Positions 58,416 to 64,000 of a stretch of DNA of 64,000 nt are shown one piece after another. The stretch is from JABLTI01 sp035528035 (lineage in GTDB: Archaea; Asgardarchaeota; Heimdallarchaeia; JABLTI01), in NCBI GenBank assembly GCA_035528035.1, contig DATKZI010000013.1, positions 102,897 to 166,896 of the forward strand. Reading direction: 5' to 3'. Made by a program: the position numbers and the translations under genes. The notes below the pieces were generated by a model. It did not search any database, was not told where the DNA came from, and worked only from the letters and a program-made list of their open reading frames with translations. Numbering within the stretch: position 1 is the stretch's first letter; each line of letters begins with the position of its first letter.

Positions 58416-58760
58416 TCATACTGCATCATTACCAACTATTAAAGCTAAAATTTGCACACATAGAACTACAATATTCATTATAACTCCAATTATTGCATAA
58501 ACATTTTTACTAAATCGAAATGACATTGCACCCAGGATAATACCCACTACTGCTAAAGCTAGAATTACACTGCATATAAGGTTAACAGGCAAAGCACCAA
58601 AATGTAATAAAAATCCTGAAGTAACTATATAAACTAGTGTAAGAAAAACGGTTATAATCCCTAGAATAAATGATGTTCTAACAAATACTGAACTCGATTG
58701 AAAATGCTTTGAATCGCTTCTAATTTCCTCTTTTTTCTGATTCTCTAAAGTTCCTTTCAA
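58416..58760 (-). CDS. Small three-helix membrane protein
   Basis: The 114-aa protein has a polar N-terminus of about 25 residues and three hydrophobic helices, about 29-50, 56-80 and 88-110. It resembles small DUF4190-like archaeal and bacterial membrane proteins, but the match is only general. The TTG start at 58760 follows GGTGG at a suitable distance. It converges with the HerA-partner gene, 9 bases apart, and lies just downstream of the broken peptidase gene on the same strand. Confidence 0.6.
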   Translation of the reverse strand: MKGTLENQKKEEIRSDSKHFQSSSVFVRTSFILGIITVFLTLVYIVTSGFLLHFGALPVNLICSVILALAVVGIILGAMSFRFSKNVYAIIGVIMNIVVLCVQILALIVGNDAV

Positions 58761-58801
58761 ATATTTCTACCACCAAACAATTGTTAATTACCAAATAATT
58801 T

Positions 58802-59110
58802 CTAGTACCCCCAATTTACATAGAAAATATGGTTTCCCCAAGTACTTTGAATGTTCATTGTTGAATCAAATGTAATATCATAGAAATTTTTTGCTATAGG
58901 GCCTATTTCAGTTACAGTATACTCACAAGCTCCTTGTGCTGCATAATAAAAGAAAAAGGCACATTCGGAATTTGGATAAAGAACCCCTCCTGAACCATTA
59001 AATAACCAACAAAAACTATTATATGTTCCATCTGTTGCACTTCCTGTTGAAGGAACTCCTTCATGTACAGGCTTAAAAGACCAACTCTCTAAGCATTCAT
59101 TATGTATACC
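58802..59110 (-). pseudogene. Open continuation of the clan-CD peptidase gene beyond its in-frame TAG
   Basis: Directly after the TAG at 59111-59113, the same frame stays open for 102 codons to a second TAG at 58802-58804. The residues (GIHNECLESWSFKPVHEGVP and onward to WGNHIFYVNWGY) are rich in Trp, Tyr, Cys and Gly, like a folded secreted domain. A 102-codon frame free of stops in such AT-rich DNA is unlikely by chance. There is no start codon with a ribosome-binding site. The stretch therefore belongs to the upstream gene, as a lost or read-through C-terminus. Confidence 0.7.
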
Positions 59111-60364
59111 CTAAGTAAAAGTGTTAAGTCCATCACCATGGCATGCACTAATCCAAAGTAAGATATGTGTACCATCACTAGTGATAGCATCAATTTTGCT
59201 TTCATATTCATTTAGCTTTATAACATTAGAGTAATATAAACCCCAACATCTTGTTTCACCTGTGATTGTTATATGATTACCATATGGTGATCTACCATGA
59301 CCAGCTACAAAAACTATCAATTTCCCGGTTAATCCTAATTTTCCATTTACATAATCAAACATAGCTTCCAGGCAATCATCATCTGTTTGATCACATGTAT
59401 TAATATCTGTTTGACTTGAATTTCCATCCATACAGTAAGCAACACGCCAACCATAATCCATTATTCCAGGTTCAAATTCTTCTGGTAAAATCGTTCGTGC
59501 ACAACCAAGTATAAAACTACGACATTCCATTGGAGGATATAAAAGATCATCACTAGCTGATTGCCAAAGATAATTACCAGTACCGAAAACTATTGTCCAC
59601 ATATTACTAGCCCCTATAGTAGGTGTTGTTGTTGAATAGCTGGTATGCTTCACACCCAGTATCTCATTTTCTATTTTTGAATCTTCAAATACAAGCTCAT
59701 GATTTACGCCACGAATTGGAATGATGATCTCGTTACTACCATCGAAGAATGGATAGAGCAATGTTTCAAAGATGAGCTCATCAAAAACTAATTTAAATTC
59801 GTTAATATAATGGATATGGGGGATGAATTCTGGTAGCTCAAACAGCGAACCATTAATTTCTGTAGTAATAGTGGTTTCATACCCATAAGGACCTCCACTG
59901 ATATCATTGATTCGAAGGTAGAAGATTCGTTCATCAGCTTTGATATATTCGTCTGTTGTGAAACCAAAAGCATCTAAATCGCTATCAATGATTATCCTTC
60001 CACTTACCTCATTAGCTGAACTTCTTATCGTGTTCAAACTATTTGACCAAATCAATTTTTCCTTTAGTGGATAATTAGCTTCTGCTAAAGGTTCAGTAGA
60101 TGATTTATAACCCAAAGATATTCTTAAATTCGCTGAATTATTGCACACCAAATCAAGTTTGATTGAACTTTGCTGAAGCGTATATTTAGTAAAATAGGCT
60201 TCAGTGTCAACCATTTTCGCCGTTCCTTTAACTATACCTGGGATCTGCTTATCAAGAAGATATCTCGTCCTATTTTGCTGGTTGTAATTGACTAATATCA
60301 CTGTTGAAGAAATCAAAACAATTGCTAAAAAAACAATTACCACCTTATTCCATTTTCTTTCCAT
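59111..60364 (-). CDS. Secreted clan-CD (caspase/legumain/gingipain-like) cysteine peptidase, cut short by an in-frame amber codon
   Basis: The 417-aa product has a signal/anchor helix (about residues 7-27), then a beta-rich region of about 230 aa. A peptidase-like domain carries the dyad of clan CD: His in FVAGHGRS (about residue 356) and Cys in LLWISACHGDG (about 408). TAG falls only nine codons after the Cys, yet the frame continues for 102 codons (58802-59110). The complete protein would be about 520 aa. I choose ATG 60364, because GGGAG lies 9 bases upstream; a longer frame starts 13 codons earlier without support. The dyad suggests proteolysis outside the membrane. Whether it is a pseudogene or read through is open. 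Confidence 0.7.
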   Translation of the reverse strand: MERKWNKVVIVFLAIVLISSTVILVNYNQQNRTRYLLDKQIPGIVKGTAKMVDTEAYFTKYTLQQSSIKLDLVCNNSANLRISLGYKSSTEPLAEANYPLKEKLIWSNSLNTIRSSANEVSGRIIIDSDLDAFGFTTDEYIKADERIFYLRINDISGGPYGYETTITTEINGSLFELPEFIPHIHYINEFKLVFDELIFETLLYPFFDGSNEIIIPIRGVNHELVFEDSKIENEILGVKHTSYSTTTPTIGASNMWTIVFGTGNYLWQSASDDLLYPPMECRSFILGCARTILPEEFEPGIMDYGWRVAYCMDGNSSQTDINTCDQTDDDCLEAMFDYVNGKLGLTGKLIVFVAGHGRSPYGNHITITGETRCWGLYYSNVIKLNEYESKIDAITSDGTHILLWISACHGDGLNTFT

Positions 60365-60456
60365 AATAAAAATCTCCCACTGATTTTCATAGAATTTTAA
60401 CACTTCTATTTATAATTAAGTTTTGGTATTTTTTCAACAGTAAACTTAAATAAACT

Positions 60457-60624
60457 ATTTATAGAATTTGATGGAGATGATGAAGAACTAATTTCACCCA
60501 TTGTTGAATCGGTTGTTAGCTCGTTAAGTTTTTGGGACTTGTTAGAATTGATGACCCGTCATTGAGCTTACTAGTAGCACTTACTGATGAAGAACTAGAA
60601 AATGCAAAAAGAGGATTCACTTAA
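60457..60624 (+). pseudogene. Decayed partial copy of the 3' end of the HerA-partner gene
   Basis: This segment matches the last ~165 bases of the gene at 57315-58406. The final 74 bases before a single T/C change (60544-60617) are identical to 58326-58399. Upstream the match falls to roughly 80 percent, and a one-base deletion near 60522 shifts the frame to an early stop. There is no start codon. It is a non-functional duplicate. The rest of the 60404-60690 gap contains only A/T-rich sequence and the promoter side of the peptidase gene. Confidence 0.85.
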
Positions 60625-60682
60625 AAAAAAGCTATTTAATCGAAAAAATATTTTTTTATATAAAACCATTTTTAATTTCAGA

Positions 60683-60711
60683 AAAAGAATTCAGTTCTTA
60701 TGAATTCTTTT
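60683..60711 (-). terminator. Hairpin terminator of the phospholipase-C-like gene
   Basis: A perfect 10-bp stem (AAAAGAATTC/GAATTCTTTT) with a 9-nt loop overlaps the stop codon at 60691-60693. On the minus strand it is followed by a short T-run (TTTTTCTG). Confidence 0.55.
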
Positions 60712-62868
60712 CCTAATATATATAATTGTTAAAATAATTGTTGGTAGAAATATCAATGAGCCATTATTTGTTAAAATTTTCGTCCTGGTGTTGTGAATTT
60801 CAACAATATTAGAATGAAGACCTGTTATTGTTTCATTTACATTCATGGTTCTAAAACCAGCATAAACATAGCAGTAACCACTAATCAAATTTGCAGGATA
60901 AACTCGATACCAACTCTGAGAAGTCTCATTCCATGAAAGATCTTTTACCCTAAGAGTTTTTGGTTCATCAGGATCATCATTTGGGTCCCAAGCATCATCA
61001 TAATAAGTAGGATAGATGTACAGATAGGTTTTACGTATATCATCTCCCCAAACATATTTCTCATACATTTGGTAGTAATCTAATTCAATATTGTTATAAT
61101 CTTGTGTTGCTGTGATTCCAGAAGCGGTTATTTCATCGGTCTGCTCATTATAGGTTAATGTTGGAGCTGAAATAAAGATTTCATGATCTCTGGTTTGGAA
61201 ATAATCAATGCTAAATCCTTGAGTAAATGGGTAGAACACTTTCATTCCTGTTATTGGACTTATAGTTTCATAACCTACTGGAACTACTAATGTAAAACGA
61301 ACCTTAACATAATAAAAAGTATTAGGATATGTATAGACTAAACTTATATCATTATTCAATGAATACCAAATATTATCAGATTCATCAAATAAGAGATTAC
61401 CTCTAAAGCTATTCCCTTCAGTATCTCTAGCAATAACACCAATTGGTTCGGCAAATTGTGAATATTCATATGATGTAATATATAAAATCCATTCCGCGGA
61501 TAGTGCTTCTGAAACATTAACCAAACCTATTTCAGGTATCTCTGGACAATTGACAGAAACATCAGTTATTGACAGCGTTCTATCTTCGGAGTTATATGTA
61601 GTATGTACTCCTGAAACTTCTGCAGAAACGTAGTCTGTATTAATAAATTCAAGTGATTCGTTGCTATAAGTATAAGAAGATTGATCCATCTTGAACCCAA
61701 ACATTATCGTATGATTTGATTGACCAGACAGTCCATAACATACTATTTCAGGTAAAAACCATTTCTTAGACATTGAATTGTATGCCAAATCTAATTTTAT
61801 TTCACTTATTGAAATTGGTGGTATTGGAGTATAAACCACCCCTAATTGATATTGAACAATATTAACTTCAGCGATTTCTGCTTTAGTATCATCCAATACA
61901 TAGATTCCTGTTTTATTTGAATAGGTTACTTCAAATTCGGGTATGGTAATGTGTAGATTCGCTTCATTGAAAACAAATGTAGGAGTAGGTAGATGGATGG
62001 TGTTCCAGCCAAGTTCATCCATTAAAAACTCAAAAACTGAATAAATAGCTTCTACAGTGTAGTTTAGACAGGCTTGAACTTTATCAATGTATTCTAAAGA
62101 CCAATCACCAACACTAGTAGATCCAGTATCGAAATTGGAACCAAGATAGTAAGCATGTTGCCAAGCATTTTGACCAAGAGCTATTGTAGCATTATAAGCA
62201 TCAGATTTCACAACAAAATTAGGTGTAAGAGAGAAATATCCGTTACCATAATTTGTTAAATCTAAATATTCATACATAATTTCCGGTGTGGGATAATAGG
62301 TTCGATTATTAGAAGATGAAACACGATATTCAAAGGTACTAACAGACATATAATTAGATCCCCAAACAGCTTCATCCCAGAGTGTACCCCAAGAACTTGC
62401 TTGGGAGATATAGTGGGTTAAAGCACCAGCATAAAAGGCTGCTTTAGTAAAATTAGCAGTAGGTTTGATCAATTCATTATAGAGGGTAGTATATTCCGTA
62501 TAGGCTCTTGAAGCTAAGCTATCGTTAGTTGCAGTTGTCCCAGAGCCATCAAAATAAAGAACATAATCATAAATATCACCATAAAGCAGATCGCCATTAC
62601 CAACATAAGCATAAGAAGAACTGACTATTTCAGGAGCTTCAACACCAAACCAAAAAGCAAGATAATCATTAGTTATCCATTGTACTTTTTCAGGGGTAAA
62701 CATATCTAATGCTTCTTTCGCCAACCATTGATGGGTGGTAAATCGTCTATGATCAGGATAATAACTTTCATTTTGATACCAACCATAAGAGGTTTGAGAA
62801 TAGAAAGAGCAAGAAATAATGATGATTAAACCAACTACTAAAAACTTGATTGACCTCTTAGAACTCAA
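60691..62868 (-). CDS. Secreted, anchored protein with zinc-dependent phospholipase C/S1-P1-like N-terminal domain
   Basis: The 725-aa product has a signal peptide (about 1-30) ending in SYG, followed by Trp, which in secreted PLC enzymes becomes the zinc-binding N-terminal residue. A helical domain (about 31-290) with FTTHQWLAKEAL and AGALTHYISQASSW resembles the phospholipase C/S1-P1 nuclease fold. In the latter motif the usual Asp and distal His ligands appear as Gln and Thr, so the metal site may be incomplete. Beta-rich repeats (about 295-690) follow, then a C-terminal helix and RKRIHKN anchor. The TTG start follows GGGAG. It is probably a surface-exposed protein. Confidence 0.65.
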   Translation of the reverse strand: MSSKRSIKFLVVGLIIIISCSFYSQTSYGWYQNESYYPDHRRFTTHQWLAKEALDMFTPEKVQWITNDYLAFWFGVEAPEIVSSSYAYVGNGDLLYGDIYDYVLYFDGSGTTATNDSLASRAYTEYTTLYNELIKPTANFTKAAFYAGALTHYISQASSWGTLWDEAVWGSNYMSVSTFEYRVSSSNNRTYYPTPEIMYEYLDLTNYGNGYFSLTPNFVVKSDAYNATIALGQNAWQHAYYLGSNFDTGSTSVGDWSLEYIDKVQACLNYTVEAIYSVFEFLMDELGWNTIHLPTPTFVFNEANLHITIPEFEVTYSNKTGIYVLDDTKAEIAEVNIVQYQLGVVYTPIPPISISEIKLDLAYNSMSKKWFLPEIVCYGLSGQSNHTIMFGFKMDQSSYTYSNESLEFINTDYVSAEVSGVHTTYNSEDRTLSITDVSVNCPEIPEIGLVNVSEALSAEWILYITSYEYSQFAEPIGVIARDTEGNSFRGNLLFDESDNIWYSLNNDISLVYTYPNTFYYVKVRFTLVVPVGYETISPITGMKVFYPFTQGFSIDYFQTRDHEIFISAPTLTYNEQTDEITASGITATQDYNNIELDYYQMYEKYVWGDDIRKTYLYIYPTYYDDAWDPNDDPDEPKTLRVKDLSWNETSQSWYRVYPANLISGYCYVYAGFRTMNVNETITGLHSNIVEIHNTRTKILTNNGSLIFLPTIILTIIYIRKRIHKN

Positions 62869-63083
62869 TTTAATTAACTCCCATCTTTTATATAACTATA
62901 ATTTGATTTTTCTTTATATATCTATTTTGGCGTTTTTTCACGGTCATATTTAGACTCATATCAAATAATTGATTATTGATGACTGAAAAATCTCTTTGTG
63001 CTCTACTCTAAAATTTATCTCCAAGATCAACATTTTTAGTAAATAAGTTAGTTAATTCCCACCCATTTACAATTAAAGAAACA

Positions 63084-63335
63084 TTATATCTTAGAAATAA
63101 AATAAGGAAATTCCTTGTAAAGAATTTTTTCTAGATGGGAAATAATCTCCGAATGTTCTTTATAGAATGTTTGAATCTCTTGACTGATTGCAGTGTATCC
63201 GTGTGAGAATTCTAAAGCAGTATAGTATAATAATTGCTGATTAAAAGTTAAAGAAGGATTATCTTTAAGATCAATTATTATTGAACGGAGAAAAGCAGTA
63301 ACAGGAGGAAGATCACCAAAGGTATAATATAATAA
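63084..63335 (-). pseudogene. Orphan 83-codon open frame without a start: gene remnant
   Basis: On the minus strand this frame runs from just after a TAG (63336-63338) to TAA at 63084-63086. It has no ATG, GTG or TTG codon anywhere. The encoded residues, such as FGDLPPVTAFLRS and LLYYTALEFSHGYTAISQEI, look like a genuine amphipathic helical protein. It is most likely the C-terminal remnant of a deleted gene. The rest of the 62869-63469 stretch is A/T-rich, and I see nothing else in it. Confidence 0.5.
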
Positions 63336-63469
63336 CTAAAAAAGTAATAAGAGATTTTTAGGATCAGGAAAAATTAAATTCTTTTGTGAAGAGAATATAG
63401 ATCACATTGTAGAATAGGATTTTATTACTCTATTTTTCTTTGAATTTTACAAATGGTGTTTTTGATTCT

Positions 63470-64000
63470 CTATTTGATTACAAAGTCATTTTTAATTTTA
63501 TAACCCAAATATATTGTGACAATTTCCTCAATTATAAATACGGGATATCTGGTAACACTCTGCAGCCATGAAATGGATACTTGGTTAACATTTTTTATTA
63601 AATTACCAACTTCTGCAACCATTTCATCTGTTATCTCTTTTCGAACAGAAAATGAATATCCTGCTAGAGGTTTAGTTTCAGTTATCTTATAAGGTATTTC
63701 TGATGGTGTGGTGGTACTAATAGGTTTCACTTCAGAGATATCTTGATATGCCTTTTGTACAGCAAAAATGCTTCTTTGTGCTTGATCCAAATAATATTGT
63801 ATTACAGATTCAAGATATTCAGTTGAATTAGTGCCCTGTGGTGTTTTCCAGCAATTTAGAATTATTTTATACCTATACCCCGCATGAGTGGTGCATTTAA
63901 AATAATCTTCATAACATGCAAGTGCTTTTTCATCACTTCTTTGCTCTTTCAAAAATTCATAACTCTCTATCTCTCTAAATAACACTTCAGCATTTGTTTG
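63470..64000 (-). CDS. Hypothetical protein, 5' end beyond the window
   Basis: At least 176 codons are visible. The frame remains open to the window edge: QTNAE precedes a GTG at 63985 that would otherwise be read as the start, so the true N-terminus is probably outside. The product is soluble and helical. Its last ~55 residues (ITDEMVAEVGNLIKNVNQVS onward to the end) have the spacing of a small winged-helix domain, as at the C-terminus of PCI-type or regulatory proteins. I cannot name a family. Confidence 0.55.
   Translation of the reverse strand, partial: QTNAEVLFREIESYEFLKEQRSDEKALACYEDYFKCTTHAGYRYKIILNCWKTPQGTNSTEYLESVIQYYLDQAQRSIFAVQKAYQDISEVKPISTTTPSEIPYKITETKPLAGYSFSVRKEITDEMVAEVGNLIKNVNQVSISWLQSVTRYPVFIIEEIVTIYLGYKIKNDFVIK

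Noticed and set aside
59111..59113. Genome-wide reassignment of TAG to an amino acid
   Set aside because: At least six other genes here appear to end normally in TAG (hypA, the 106-aa protein, the CbiX-like gene, tldE, the V4R gene, larC), so TAG is an ordinary stop. Only local read-through or mutation remains possible.
1..64000. CRISPR arrays, insertion sequences, integrases, tRNA and rRNA genes
   Set aside because: No regularly spaced direct repeats, transposase or integrase motifs, or conserved RNA gene signatures were seen on either strand.

Overview
The window is AT-rich, densely coding DNA from an archaeon. Archaeal or archaeo-eukaryotic information-processing genes support this: SRP19, a Gar1-type H/ACA RNP protein, a HerA-family ATPase, an archaeal-style IMPase/FBPase and M42 aminopeptidase. 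So do frequent TTG/GTG starts behind GGTGA or GAGGT ribosome-binding sites. Several features point to an Asgard archaeon: surface LVIVD-repeat proteins with C-terminal anchors, large REC-PAS-GAF sensors, and a cluster combining longin-like and V4R/TRAPP-like proteins. The Asgard placement is an inference; no rRNA or other phylogenetic marker lies in the window. I found no tRNA, rRNA, CRISPR array, transposase or integrase.

Layout. (1) 0-8 kb: a zinc-ribbon site-2 protease, membrane proteins, an LVIVD surface protein and a ferredoxin-nitroreductase. (2) 8-13 kb: a possible divergent TFB-like protein, a DMT transporter behind a hairpin-rich leader, then gar1, srp19 and hypA. (3) 13-22.5 kb: DegV, UppP, a degenerate alkaline-phosphatase-fold protein, a CaCA exchanger, PurC, a DUF438-hemerythrin-PAS protein, an AIR-synthase-like protein and an IMPase-like protein. 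(4) 22.5-32.4 kb: a second LVIVD protein with thrombospondin-3 repeats and two paralogous REC-PAS-GAF giants without kinase domains. (5) 32.6-39.7 kb: creatininase, HAD, a complete arsenic module (ArsR, ArsM, ACR3) around a 38-bp near-perfect palindrome, a hydrolase, a NIPA-like transporter and a CbiX-like chelatase. (6) 39.8-45.4 kb: TldE-TldD, M42 peptidase and an orphan ADP-forming acyl-CoA synthetase alpha subunit. (7) 45.4-58.4 kb: the most novel block. Two full-length paralogous proteins of about 1,040 aa, each with a longin-like N-terminus, surround a double V4R protein and LarC. A HerA-type ATPase and a helical partner follow. (8) 58.4-64 kb: a clan-CD (caspase/legumain-like) surface peptidase gene broken by an in-frame amber codon, a duplicated fragment of the HerA-partner gene, a phospholipase-C-like surface protein, a start-less gene remnant, and a gene running off the window edge.

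How they work together. The ars genes form a self-contained detoxification circuit: sense As(III), methylate it, export it. TldD/TldE form a protease pair. HypA and LarC are nickel-delivery factors whose client enzymes lie elsewhere. The longin-like and V4R-like proteins at 45-54 kb recall the two fold classes that build the eukaryotic TRAPP core. That is the best candidate here for an undescribed system, but it rests on pattern recognition by eye. Many gene ends carry perfect stem-loops, often overlapping the stop codon, so hairpin-assisted termination may be common in this genome.
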